Shown one piece after another: positions 23,873-34,892 of a stretch of 64,000 nt of DNA. The stretch is from Roridomyces roridus. Lineage: Eukaryota; Basidiomycota; Agaricomycetes; Agaricales; Mycenaceae. The notes under the pieces were generated by a model. It was not told the origin of the DNA, made no database searches, and was given only the letters and a program-made list of their open reading frames with translations. Location: the NCBI GenBank assembly GCA_029378245.1, contig JARKIF010000040.1, forward strand, positions 310,001-374,000, given 5' to 3'. A program made the translations under genes and the position numbers. The number at the start of each line of letters is the position of its first letter. Position 1 is the stretch's first letter.

Positions 23873-24240
23873 TTACGAGAAAACGTCGGCAATTGATCGG
23901 AACGTCGGAAGCACAGCGTTCCCGACGAGTCGGGCTATGCGCATCGAAGTGTCACACCGTCGCCGGATGATATAATGAGTCCCAGTGTCCACCGAACCAT
24001 GGAGGACCTAAGAAAAACTTGACTGCAATCTGCGGTGTGACTCATTACCCGTACCCGCGTGTAATCGTAGAGCATGTTTTACGAGAAAGGGTCGGCAACT
24101 GATCGGAAACACAGGATTCCCGATGAGTCGGGCTGTGCCCATCGAAATGTCGTGCCTGGGACAAGGTAAGCCCAAGCCCACCCACGCCATGGGGGATCTA
24201 AGAAAATGAATCAACTGCAGTCTGCGGTTTGACTTATGCA
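23873..24240. repeat. Two-unit imperfect tandem duplication, period about 205 bp
   Basis: Unit 1 begins TTTACGAGAAAACGTCGGCA, unit 2 (from 24078) begins TTTTACGAGAAAGGGTCGGC. Both continue with TGATCGGAA, TTCCCGA-GAGTCGGGCT, CATCGAA-TGTC and end with ATCTAAGAAAA or CCTAAGAAAAA, GCA-TCTGCGGT and TGACT-AT. Divergence is about a quarter of positions. No coding potential was seen. Confidence 0.55.
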
Positions 24241-24858
24241 AACATATTATCCGCCGGTAATGGCTACCCATTAAGTACCAGTTGGATGAGTGGCTGTACC
24301 CCCCGTGGGACTTGGATGGGATGCCGAGTTGGATGGGATTCGGCACCCAGCCAATTTGGTTGTTGGCTGGACCAGGGGGCGGGATGGGTGTGAGTTCGGG
24401 CATCGGGGAAGTGCGGGTGGCTTTCTGGGCGGGTTTCGGGCTGGGGAGCGGGAAGGTGTCGGGTTGAGGCAGCGGGAGAGGGTGTTAGGAAAAAAATGTC
24501 AGAAATACCTGAAAAAAATGGGAGGACCTGCAGACTGCTTCTGTGATGATTGTTTGGGGTTTTTTTTTTCTGATCCGAACACCGGCTGGCGCGAAAAACG
24601 CAAAATACTCGACCAAATGGGTGTATATTGAGTTTTCTAGAGTAAATCGCTGATATCTCAGCAACCACTGAACCGTTTTGGACGAGGGTGGGACCGTTGG
24701 AAAGCCACGATCCAGCGCTACCTTTGCACGGCATCAGATCATCAGACCGGGCATCTCGGAGAATTCGAAAATATTCAAAATATTTAATAAAATCGCAATC
24801 AGAGCCGGGATGGCGCCGGCATCTGTTCGGCAGCTTTCTGGTGACTTTTGCTTGAATT

Positions 24859-24898
24859 CCCTAGGGTTTAACCCTAATCTAGGGTTAGGGTTAAGCCC
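24859..24898. repeat. Interstitial telomere-like repeats, head-to-head
   Basis: CCCTAGGGTTTAACCCTAA is followed by TCTAGGGTTAGGGTTAAGCC: TTAGGG units on one side and CCCTAA units on the other within 40 bp. Fungal telomeres are commonly TTAGGG. The patch is too short and imperfect to be a telomere. Confidence 0.45.
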
Positions 24899-25261
24899 TC
24901 CAACCTCGGCGTCCCGCCGCGCCTCTCTGCCGCTTAACCTAACAGGCTCCCATCATAGTTCGGAACGTTGGAGGGCTTGACTTCTCTGGTCCCCGAAAGC
25001 CATGTGCCATATCTTGCTTCACAACAAGCTACAGGTCTTCGACTTGTGTGCTCACCAACCAATCACCACCAACCCACATTGAAACGTGTGACAGTCCTAC
25101 TCATTTCCCCAGTTGAAATCCACTTCCCTGTTACACGGTTACCATTAGAGAGCTTGCGCAGAAGCCATACGAGCCACGTAATGGCTTTTTGGCCGTGCGC
25201 GTCATCTGGCTCCACTCTGCTAAACTTGGCTCATGGAGCCATTGTGTTATGTCCCGTTCCA

Positions 25262-25313
25262 ACACCAACTCCGGTACTTCAACTCCGGTACTCAACTCCG
25301 GTACTCAACTCTG
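25262..25313 (+). repeat. Short tandem repeat, ACTCCGGTACT units
   Basis: Four successive units of roughly 13 bp (CAACTCCGGTACT variants; the last reads CTCTGGT). It is not in a recognised gene. Confidence 0.55.
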
Positions 25314-25541
25314 GTCAGACGTCGGGATGCCTCCCGACGTAGTAGCGCATCACGCGCTCCCCGGTTCCATCCTGGTACTTGGGTTTTCACGCGATGAAGG
25401 TATCTGAGCGTTTCCCAACCGGACTTGGTATTCATCAGGATATCCACTTGACCATTCCGTGCGGACTTAATCAGCTTATATCCACATAGCCGTATAAGTC
25501 CGTTTCCATTACTGATCTGTGGTAATGACATATATCTCTAC

Positions 25542-25925
25542 TTACTCGTATATAAGACTTTCCTTATCTGTATTCAACCTTAGTTGATAATTGACGTTCT
25601 TGACTACTCGTCTTGGCTGGTTCCTACTCCTTCCCTTCCTATGAGTGCACAGCGGTCGAATCCATTCAAACAAACGTACCTCTGCTTTGATGAAAGAATC
25701 GATGCTGCGAGGCTTGCCGTTCTTCTTGAGCACGTCTGGAGTCGCACTGAGGTCCAGCAAATAAACAGCCTCTTCATGCGGAATAGACCAGGTGCGAGAC
25801 GCAGTGGTCACCGTTTCCAGATGGTGGACATAAAGCTCGCGCGTAACTTTAATCGGTGGGCGTCCCACTTTGATTTTTCCCTTGCCCTTCTTCGGGCGGG
25901 GAGCGGCTATAAATCATGGGATCAA
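25542..25925 (-). CDS. Hypothetical basic protein, internal/terminal exons
   Basis: The exon upstream of a GTACGT donor near 25679 reads FIAAPRPKKGKGKIKVGRPP and then YVHHLETVTTASRTW and LDLSATPDVLKKNGK. The basic PRPKKGKGKIKVGRPP patch contains a GRP core like an AT-hook, which could bind the DNA minor groove, although one such core proves little. The upstream exon boundary is an AG at about 25918, and no start codon was located. Family unknown; possibly a fragment. Confidence 0.35.
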
Positions 25926-26098
25926 CGAAAATGCATGAGTTGTCAGGAACTGGGTTTATTTGCATCGGTTCGTATTGTATGTATCCGTATACTTGATGTA
26001 CAGCCTACGTATGATATGAATCAGTCCTTCTATATTCCTGACTTCCACGTCCCCTGTCGCACTATTGTCCATTTGCGCACTCGAGTGTCTCCTCAATC

Positions 26099-27114
26099 CT
26101 GAGCCTCGTTGGCTCTAGCAGCCACCTCTGGCATGCATTTTCTGACATGAGTGTGATCAGAGTTGAACGTACATGGCTCGGGCGTGGATGCCGACTGGGT
26201 TGTATCTGAGATGTGCGGAGCAGGAGGTGTGTCATCAAGTCCAGACAGCATCGAAGCAGGCCAAGGAGAGGGAGCCCGAGGCAGAGGTGGCGCAAAAGAC
26301 GATGCACGAGAGGATTTGTTTGTTCTGCCCCGCGACACGGCTCGAGATGGAACAGGAGAGCTGGCACGAGACGAGTGAGCGGAGTCAGGAGTGTAAGCCC
26401 AGCGAGAGTGCCAAGACTCGACACTATGCGCAGAGACGGAGCGAGAGGGTGGCGGCGATTGGCGGGGGCTGGAGTAGCTGCTGCGCGACATGGTCCTGGA
26501 CCGAGGAGGACTACCGATTGAGGAGGGCGTGGGATTGCGCGCAGGACTGTGTTCGACTCGATCGAGGGTGCGCCCGCGTTCAACTTGCTCGCGCATGATG
26601 CACATCCAGGTATTGAACGGGCCCGGAGAGATCCAATTCCCGTGACTAGCGAGTTCGAAAAAAGGGTGCGACAAGTACGCCGGACCAACAACCTCGAATA
26701 GCATTGTGTGAAACAAACGAAGATGTAGCAGAGAACATGTTCCCGATACGCCCGAAGCTCTCTGATAGTCGCATAAGCAACTCCGAAATGCAAGATTTGG
26801 GGTTGCGTTGGGTCGTAATCGTTGTACAGGCCGTACCCACGTGGCGTCATCCATGCTGGCGCATTCTCGAGAGAGAAGAAGGGAGAATTGGTTGGATTTC
26901 CCAACGCCGCGGGGAACATCTGGAAATTGTGGTAAAGATTCAAGTTGTAATCTAAATCCGAAGGACGTGGACTCACGGTGGACCGATATTCAACAACCTC
27001 CGCCGCCGTGAAGTCAGCGGCGTCATCCCATAGCTGAGAATCTGTGGAAGAAGACTTCAATAATATTGGACAGAAGTGTTCAAGTGAAAGGTCACCAGTT
27101 GCAACGATATTCAT
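26099..27114 (-). pseudogene. Hypothetical Agaricomycete protein, split by a frameshift
   Basis: The N-terminal half from ATG 27114 reads in one frame (AEVVEYRSTVSPRPSDLDYN, then ENAPAWMTPRGYGLYNDYD and REHVLCYIFVCFTQ). The continuation MLFEVVGPAYLSHPFFELAS and WISPGPFNTWMCIMREQVE lies in another frame, through a Ser/Arg/Pro-rich tail to a stop at about 26096. The switch happens within about 15 bases near 26,695-26,710, too close for an intron, so a single-base indel (mutation or assembly error) is likely. The well-ordered first half and low-complexity tail suggest a regulatory or scaffold protein, but I do not recognise a domain. Confidence 0.5.
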
Positions 27115-28012
27115 CTAGTCTGCTTATCGGGAGGGTTTGTGGAGAAATGAGGGGTGAGCTGTGTGTCAGATATTGGCTGGTTTTATACTCTGAGGCCTCG
27201 GACATGGCTGAATACGGAAAAGATTGAGCCATAGGGTAGATTTTCATGTGGGTTGAGCCAAGACCAGATAAGATGACACGAGTTCTCGCTTTCGAGCCTG
27301 AATCAGGGCGCAGAAAAGATTATCTTCAAGCAGAGGCTGCAACGAGGCGCAACGAGGCAATGCCGCGCATACGGTTTGATGCAATCCAGTCCATCCGGGG
27401 CATTGCTCTCACAAAAGTGGTAGGTGGGGTGTCCAGAAAGAGGAGCATTATCCGCACGGCGGGTCTGATGCAAGCAAGGAACGTTCCATTGCAGGTCGAT
27501 GGTGGTTGCGATAAGAGATTAAGGACGACACGTGGCCTTGGGCGGATCAGATTTTTGTCAGAACCTGGTTTGGCGCCCAGTTCCCCACCATTTCCTCGTT
27601 TCCTTGTAGGGACAGTTTTCTAAGCCTAACAACTATGATCGCAGTGTTTCTGTTGATGAAATATAAGGGATGAGGGTTCTATCTACTATGACATCTTCAT
27701 TTTCGGCGTTCAAACTTCACGGTCCCGCATTTGGAGGGTCACGCGATACGCATCAAATGCGGATCACGGCTGTCAGTTTGCCGCTCACCCGCCGAGCTAG
27801 ACCAAACAAAACTCGAGTCCCACTATGATGACACCGGATGGGCCCGAATCCCACCCAGTGGGACTCGCCAATCAAAAATGGGACTGGGCGCTCGCTAAGC
27901 GAGTCCCAGTCCCACCGTTCTTGTTACTCCTCGGTGATCTCCTGAGCTTTCTCCTTTTGACCACCACCTGCACACCGACACCCCGACAAGCTTCCTCAAA
28001 CGTTCGCTCATC
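27115..28012. other. Intergenic
   Basis: About 900 bases between the divergent hypothetical gene and the SAP fragment. No gene or repeat could be supported. Confidence 0.35.
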
Positions 28013-28457
28013 ATGCCTCCATTCGCATCCATCGACGTCTCGTTCGAGAAGCCTCTCTCGTCCATGCGTTCGGCCGAACTCTCCGAGGCCTGTGCCCACT
28101 TTGGTCTTGAGCCAGGGGGCCTGGTCAAGGAGCTTCGTCAACGGCTTTCTACCCACCTCCAGAACAACTTGTACCTCATCGCAAATCCCGCCTATCGTGG
28201 CATGTTCACTGCGGCTCAGGGCAAGCAACACGACGAGGACAACGCGGATCAGGATGCCCCATCACCGCTGCGCACCAACTCCTTACACCGCTCTTTCACG
28301 CGATGCTTCACACTCGGCCGAGCTACGCACTCGGATTGGCTGGTATTCGGGGTCAAAACGTCAACGGCAATCTTTCGTTGCCCTTGCCAGCTTCTCGGGC
28401 TCTCAGTTCAAAGCCGCTCCGGCCTTGTCCGGACAAATTGCTTCTATAGACTCCGCC
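28013..28457 (+). pseudogene. SAP-domain protein, N-terminal fragment
   Basis: ATG 28013 starts MPPFASIDVSFEKPLSS, then the SAP helix-turn-helix: RSAELSEACAHFGLEPGG followed by LVKELRQRLSTHL. SAP modules bind AT-rich or scaffold-attachment DNA. The following acidic stretch ends after about residue 85 and the reading then loses protein character. It runs directly into the TATA element of P450 B. I infer a 3'-truncated gene, possibly from a repeated family or a mobile element. Confidence 0.5.
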
Positions 28458-28463
28458 TATAAA
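28458..28463 (+). promoter_or_regulatory. TATA element of P450 B
   Basis: TATAAA, 38 bases before the ATG at 28501. Confidence 0.55.
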
Positions 28464-28500
28464 TGGTACCACCCCAGTTCAAGATATCCTCATCTCTCAG

Positions 28501-30785
28501 ATGATCCTCCACACCCTTTTCCTTGCTGCATTCACCCCTTTCTTCTACGCGCTCTTCCGCTGCGTGTGCCTTCTCCACCGCGAGCTCACCTCGCCTTTGC
28601 GACATGTCTCAGGCCCTCGTAGCCCCAGTCTTCTATTTGGGAACTTCAAGGATGTAATGGTACGAAACCACTCCTTACATGGGTGGAGGCCCTCACTTGG
28701 ACTGCATCAAGGCCGACTTTGATTTGCCCTCCAAATGGCGTGCCCAATTCGGTCGAACGTTCCGATTCCGAGGTCTCTTCAGCGTGCGTGTAACGAGGTT
28801 CACTTCATCAGCTTTTCACTGGCATACTTACAGGTCAGCGAACTGCATACGTCTGATCTCAAAGCCTTGCATCACGTCCTCAATGACAGCATCGTTTACC
28901 GCAAGGCTCCGTTCCAACGCGAGTCTGTAAGGCGCTTACTGGGTGATGGTGTGTCTGCTGCTTCCAGCCTGATTAATCAACGGCAACGGATGTGGCAATT
29001 ACAGGTGTAACCAATATGGAGCTGGACGACCATAAACGACAGGTGAGTGGGGAATAATTCCGCCAACGATTGGCTGATTTGACAGAGGCGCATTATGGCG
29101 AGTCCCTCCTCGATCTCACATGTTGTCGAGGTCAAGTCGATCACTTTGGTACGGTCCTTGGTGTTTAGAATCCTGCATTCGGCCCAGCACGAATCCGACT
29201 CCTGACGCCCATTTTCCTCGAGAAAGCTCTCAAGGTGCGCACATCACTTCTTACTTAACGGGTAATTGAATGTTGCATGGAGCTACGAGACATCTGGGCC
29301 GCTAGCCTCGTCTCCGACTCCGAGTCCAAGCGGAACATTGACGTCATGGACGGTGTGCGGCGGATGACGCTCGATGTCATCGGTGAGGCAGGTTTCCATT
29401 ATCAATTCAACGCACTGGAACACAAATCAAATGAGCTCGCCGAGACATTTACGCAGCTCATGCATTCTCCGAATGCACAAAAATATCAAGCAGTAAGGAT
29501 TGCCCAGGGGATGGTACCGATTTTGCGATTTCTGGTACATCTGTTCATTCTATTCGCTTGACTCGGTCCGTAATGCCTGACCACTAGCCCCTTCCCGGCT
29601 CTCACATCGTCGCCCGAGCACGCATCGTGATGGATTCAATCGGAGGACAGATCGTCGCAGACAGTAAGGCCTCGTTGTTGGAGACTGAGACTGGGACAGC
29701 ACACCGGGATCTCATTTCCGTGCTCCTCAACGCCAACCTTCGGAAGGATGTACCGCAGAGTCAGAGGATGAAAGATTCGGAGGTTGTCGCACGTGAGTCT
29801 CCCTCCAAGTATGAGCATCGACCTGACCTGCAATTGTAGAGATACCTGCGATTTTCCTCGCCGGACACGAGACGAGTAGCTCAGCAATCGCATGGGCACT
29901 CCATGAGCTCACCGTCCACCCCGAAATGCAAATCAAATTGCGTGACGAGGTTTTGAAAGTATCCTCCGAGACACCGACTATGGACGAGGTCAATTCTTTG
30001 CACTACCTGGAGTGTTTCGGTGAGTCTGACTTTCTAGCTCCCCCGATATTGACTCATGAGGGTACGGGTAGTGAGGGAAACGATGCGCCTGCATGCTCCC
30101 GCGGTCTTCACCACGCGGATGGCCATGAAGGATGACCTTCTACCTCTTTCGAGCCCATACACCGACAGGCGTGGCAACGCGCATGAGAGTCTACGGTCAG
30201 CGGCCGGTCTTTCGTCTTGGCCGAACATTTGATTCCAATCCGCTCAGCATCCCCGCCGGCCAAATCATCCATATCCCTATTTTGGCTGTGAACACAGACA
30301 AAGAAACTTGGGGTGATGATGCGTTGGAGTTTCGGTGAGTGTTTTATCTTGTATTGCCAAGCCGCTCTCAAGATCCACTTTGCCTGCAGACCCGAGCGGT
30401 GGGACGATCTACCCGAGGCTGTGAGCGCCTTACCTGGCGTGTGGGCGAATCTGTTGACGTTTTACGCCGGAGCGCACACCTGTAAGAGCTCATGATTCAT
30501 CATGACGCGTGGACGGGCTAACTGAATGCAGGTATCGGATTCCGCTTTGCAATCGTCGAGTACGGACCCTTGCTCATCTAATATTTCAAAAATTCGACTT
30601 GATTTATTGGCAGAGTCAAGGTCTTGTTGTTCACTCTACTCCGCGCATTCGAGTTTGCTCCGGCCGTGCCAACAGGCGGAGTCGTCCCTAAACTTGCGGG
30701 TGTGCTCCAGCGGCCTAGTCTGCTTCTTCCCGATAAGAAGGGTGCAGCGCTGCCCATGGTGGTTAGACCGTACGACCGAAACTAG
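28501..30785 (+). CDS. Cytochrome P450 (copy B), apparently intact
   Basis: An ER-anchored monooxygenase assembled from about a dozen exons, all phases joining. The N-terminal anchor (LHTLFLAAFTPFFYALF) is followed by SPLRHVSGPRSPSLLFGNF, then WRAQFGRTFRFRGLFS, LGDGVTNMELDDHKRQ, NPAFGPARIRLLTPIF, the I-helix [14 protein letters not shown], the K-helix VRETMRLH, RPERWDDLPE, the heme loop FYAGAHTCIGFRF (split by a GTAAGA intron inside the Cys codon) and a C-terminus ending VVRPYDRN. Heme Cys, ExxR and AGxET are all present. One intron (29098-29168) appears to use a GC donor (GCGAGT...TTTAG) between RRIM and NPAFG. Substrate unknown. Same subfamily as copies A, C and D. Confidence 0.82.
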
Positions 30786-30953
30786 TAGTGCTTGTACTGG
30801 CCTTGCGTTCAAACTAACCTGTTGTGGGCTGGACTTTCTACTTTCCGAGGTGCCGCCCAAGTGCCACCGCTCCACTAACGATTTCCAGGTCAGATTTCGA
30901 ATTCCTCGCTAGAGCCGAGAAGCACTGAATCGGAGCTTGTGCGGTCGACGTGC

Positions 30954-30961
30954 TATATAAG
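30954..30961 (+). promoter_or_regulatory. TATA element of P450 fragment D
   Basis: TATATAAG, about 45 bases before the ATG at 31006. The promoter of the truncated copy seems preserved. Confidence 0.45.
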
Positions 30962-31005
30962 CCCGCACCGAGCCATCCAGATGTACGCATTTATCCTTCG
31001 CCGGT

Positions 31006-31128
31006 ATGATTTTGCGTACCCTTCTCCTCCTCATCATTCCCCTCCTGTGCTACAGCCTGTGTCGTCCCGTACAGTGGCTCTACCGCGAACTTACTTCACC
31101 GTTGCGCCATTTGCCTGGGCCACGCAAC
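31006..31128 (+). pseudogene. Cytochrome P450 N-terminal fragment (copy D)
   Basis: 41 codons: a hydrophobic anchor (MILRTLLLLIIPLLCYSL) and the hinge ELTSPLRHLPGPRN, matching copy B. The reading hits a TAG formed exactly at the TA where the 31131-31892 element is inserted. No later P450 exons follow on the other side, so the remainder was lost or moved. Confidence 0.75.
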
Positions 31129-31130
31129 TA

Positions 31131-31892
31131 GTGATGCCGATGTTCGGTTCAGAACCGATCCGAACATGTGCGAACCCCGAACCGAACCCGCGGTGCGGTT
31201 CGATGGGAGGGGCTGAACCTGCACCGGACCTGAGGTGCGGTTCAGGGTTCAAAGAATCTGAGGAATTTTGAACCTGTGCGCACCGGTGCGAACCTGTCCG
31301 AACCCGTGCCCGGATCGGTCGATTCTGATCACCAAGATGCAACTTTCCATGCTTCGGCTCCAGTCGCGGGGGATTTTGGGTAACATCAGCATCATCTGGC
31401 GTTGATAGTACACACTGAAGCCATGCTATTCCATGCTCGGCAGGTTCGGCAGCATCTGATTGGAACAAACATTATTTGATGGAGGTATCGGCAGCAGCAA
31501 ACGGTGACATGCGAAATCAATGCAAACTACTAAACAACCTTGTTCATGTTCATCATATGAAGCTCTTCTTGAATAGAACCCCGAGACCAACGTGATACAG
31601 CAATTCTGGGGTCAATACAAGGTCAATGTTGGCTACATTCACTTTCCAATTGAACCATGCTGCCACTCTGTTGACATTAAGCTTCGAACAGTTGATTTTT
31701 GTGGGCTCATGGGGAGGGAAAAAATTAGGTTCGAACCTCAGCCAACCTGTTCGAACCCCAGACCGAACCTGCCGCGCACCGAACCCCAGGTGCGGTCCGA
31801 GGTTCGGAGATTTTGCCGAACCGAACCGTGGGTGCGGTTCGGGGTTCGAAAAATTTGGCCCCGGACCGAACATAACCGGACCGCGGCAACAC
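31131..31892. mobile_element. 762-bp MITE with subterminal GAACC inverted arrays, TA target duplication
   Basis: Ends are inverted (left GTGATGCCG, right reverse complement GTGTTGCCG) and TA flanks both sides (31129-31130, 31893-31894), as for Tc1/mariner-type transposition. About 180 bp at each end are filled with GAACC/GGTTC words in opposite orientation, so the ends can fold back on each other; the middle (31340-31730) is unrelated and non-coding. It interrupts P450 copy D. Confidence 0.6.
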
Positions 31893-33909
31893 TACAGTAT
31901 GGGCGATATACTGTAAAATAATTACTATGACAAGGCGTGCCTGCGCTTCGCTCCGGCAGTCAAATTTTGCACTGGTCACGTTGTTGTATTTACACAATGC
32001 CGAGAATCTCAAATCTCAGATATTAAGATGCATGGAGTCAAGGGTCATTATAAGCTATGTACGGCGAAGTTTGTAGTAGATGAATGAAAAGACTGAGAAA
32101 CACTCGCAGGCCTTGCCAACGGCGGAATGATCCACATAAGCGATCAGCACAATTCCCGGGTCGATATGCCGGTGCCGGCGGCCCAAACTACAGATGCTAA
32201 TTGAATTGGAACTGTGGTGCACAGGCATTCAGGTTGCGCTCAATTTCAATGTGGCCAGGAGGATACTTACCGCTGGCCGCCAACTACTGCCTCAGAATTG
32301 GAGGGAGGCTCCTGAGCATCGGATTTTGACGAGAATGGCGGCGCGTACGTCCGCTGAGTATTTGGCCGAGTTCCCGCACAGAGACGGGGCTTCAGAGTCG
32401 GGGAACTTGCAGTGTTGACCTCATCCCGACGTTCAAACTTCAAATTAGCATGTTTGGTTCAATAAAGCGGTAGATACCGCACCAGATTCAGACGATCCAG
32501 CGTCGTCTATGGTGCACATTAAATCACAGATCGCTTGGTTCACATTTCACTTGATGGGGAGGGAGGGTCTTGGGGGTGTCTACAATCTTGAGGAGATTGA
32601 AGGCCGTAGGCTGCCCAGAGGCTCCCAGACAGTAGCCTGTAGGTTGCGAGGGAGAACGACCCTTGCTACTTGATATGCAGGTTTCGCTGTGGACGAACGA
32701 CGGGGCCAGGCAGGGAGAAATGAAACCACAGATCTTGAAGCGACGGCACAGTTGACGGTGATTCTTGAAGATTGCTGAATGACAAATTGTGGAGAGGGTG
32801 AATGGGTAAATGGAGTGAGGTTAAGGCAAGCCGTCCGGTGTTCTCAATTTTGCTTGTTGTAGTAGGCAAGCAGCGAGGATCAAAGGGAAGAAGAGAACGC
32901 GCAATTTGGTGTTGAAGGGCGAGGCCCCAAGCAATGAGTAAGAACAAATTACGCCGAGGAAACGACGGAGGGAGGGGAAAGAATGATTCCAGTGCGGACA
33001 GAACAAAGCCAAGTATATATTCAGCTGCGCCGAAGGGACGCGCGTCTCGGTTTTCGAGGCTGTTGAACCGGCGGAACTGCGATCTGCCAAGCAAAGCTGT
33101 AGAGCTTCTCAGATTTCTGATTAACGCACCTATGCAGCTCCCGGCAGGCATACGTGGCCTGAAGCCGGCGGCACATGGTCTGAGAAGCTGTTGAGTCCCG
33201 GCTTTCAATGGGAAAAAATGAACATCAATCTCGAGGGAGACCATTGGCTGCTGGGCTAGATGGGAGAGGACTAGTATGCAATGAGTGTTGCACAAATGGG
33301 GACAGATCTGCAGAAGAATCAAAGATGGAGCCATAATCTTAAAGAACGGATAAAATTACTTCCCTTTCAGAGTGCAGGCTCTGGGTCGCATTTCAATTGT
33401 AATTCGGTGTTTGGATCCCATCTTGGGGGGTCGCGTCTTGGATAACATCTGCAGGATATTCACTCCTTTTCAAAAAGAGTCTTCGTGATTCTGCCGATGT
33501 GCCGATAATGTTGGCAGTGATGCGATACTGATAGGCTAAGTATTCCGAACTTGTTGGAATGCTTACTTTCTCTGTCTCGCACCTAATGCCCAACCACTTT
33601 GGAAGTTGATATGATGCTTCCCTGAGTCTTTTAAGAAAATTCATACATGGCAGAGCATCAAATCTGGCAGTGCAAGCCAACTGAATATTTTGATCTGCCA
33701 TTTATCTTTTGAACCGAACCTCTGCACCATCAAATCTGCCGATACTCAATCAATCGGCATTCTAGCTAACGGCACTACACCACACCATGGAGGTTGAAAT
33801 CCGGGGAGTTGTTGGAACCAAGTTGAAACCGTAAGAAATGTTGTACTCCAAACGTAGACCAACCTGGAGTTGTGCTTGAAACCCGGGTTACCATATGCAC
33901 ATGCCATCC
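31893..33909. repeat. STATGG-family element, damaged copy, and shared 545-bp core
   Basis: GTATGGGCGATATACTGT starts at 31897 and continues AAAATAATTACTATGAC, the terminal sequence of the family at 50,484. No matching right end is found downstream. The block 33364-33909 is a near-identical copy of 50528-51073 (a handful of differences), including a 102-codon minus-strand open reading (33393-33701) that is the same in both copies. Between 31930 and 33360 nothing is recognisable. I read this as a truncated or rearranged member. Confidence 0.5.
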
Positions 33910-34892
33910 CTATGTGGGACGAAGATTCCGGCCAAATTTGGAAAAGGACAGACCAGGACAGACCCCATGGCCCATGCATGCGTGCTTCTTGAAGCCTTCT
34001 TCGGGTCTGTATCGTATTTGAATTTGCAGAAGTGAACCAGAGAATCAGAACCGCAGCCTCCGTGCGTTGTAATTGCCAGCGTAAGATTAGAATGCAGAGA
34101 GTGAGGCAATGGTGGATGCGGAGCCTGGAGCGAAGCGGTGACTAGCCGGGACTCGGGAGACGCCGCCCCTGGCGTCTGAGTCTCACGGGAGGCGGGAGTG
34201 TCAGGAGCGTGGGTAGAGCGGCCTACGCCAGAAAGAGTACCAGCTACGAGTCCGACCAGCCTTGCTGGTAATTGTGGTGGAAGCACCAGAGCAAAAGCGG
34301 TGACGGCACTGACGCTGACAAATCGTGACAAAGATCCAAAAGGCGGTCGCAAACAAATCAACGACGCTTCGTCCTGACGACCGTCATGTCTGAATCAGAT
34401 CCATAGCGGTGCAAGCACCGTCCCCCTACTTACTCTTGCTTGACTCTTGTTAAGTTGTTGTTTGATTCACTTCAATTTGATGGCCGTCCGCTTTCACCCT
34501 GCCGAACTGCGGCTGCCGCTGCCGGTAGGTCTGCATGCGGTGTCGGAACACGGGTTGATCATGATCTGCTGGTGTCGGAACATCGGGTCATCGTGCACAA
34601 ATTTCAATTGATGGCGTGAGTTTTACAGGCCATCAGACCATTCAGCCACAGAACCCTCCTCTTGACAGAGTAGGGGACAGCCAGAAAAAAAGCCAAGTCC
34701 CACTCGATGCAAAGCATCGCATCCGTACGTAGGTACGTATGCCGAGATTAAAAGGGGTGTGTGAGGAGATCAGCTAGAAATCTATCTAATCTCCTGTGGT
34801 CACTAGGTATTATATGTACGAATTGAATCCCATAAATCCCCGCCGTCGTTGTAAAGAGAGTCCGTCCGTAGCATCCCAGAAAGAAAGAAAAC
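33910..34892. other. Intergenic
   Basis: About 1 kb downstream of the glycoprotein gene. A weak minus-strand reading near 33990-34360 has no recognisable domain. A TACGTAGGTACGTA near-palindrome lies around 34726. No other feature. Confidence 0.35.

Larger units (their letters stand above)
23214..25541. other. Non-coding, repeat-rich stretch
   Basis: About 2.3 kb without a supportable gene. It holds a tandem duplication (23873-24240), a telomere-like patch (24859-24898), a short ACTCCGGT repeat (25262-25313) and a T9 run near 24560. Confidence 0.4.

Noticed and set aside
27825..28622. Plus-strand reading overlapping the SAP fragment and P450 B start
   Set aside because: It is a frame shadow of two better-supported coding segments.
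28501..31128. Secondary-metabolite gene cluster around the P450s
   Set aside because: No polyketide synthase, NRPS, terpene synthase or transporter is adjacent; the neighbours are relics and repeats.
32666..33334. 222-codon minus-strand reading
   Set aside because: No protein-family pattern; lies in repeat-derived DNA.
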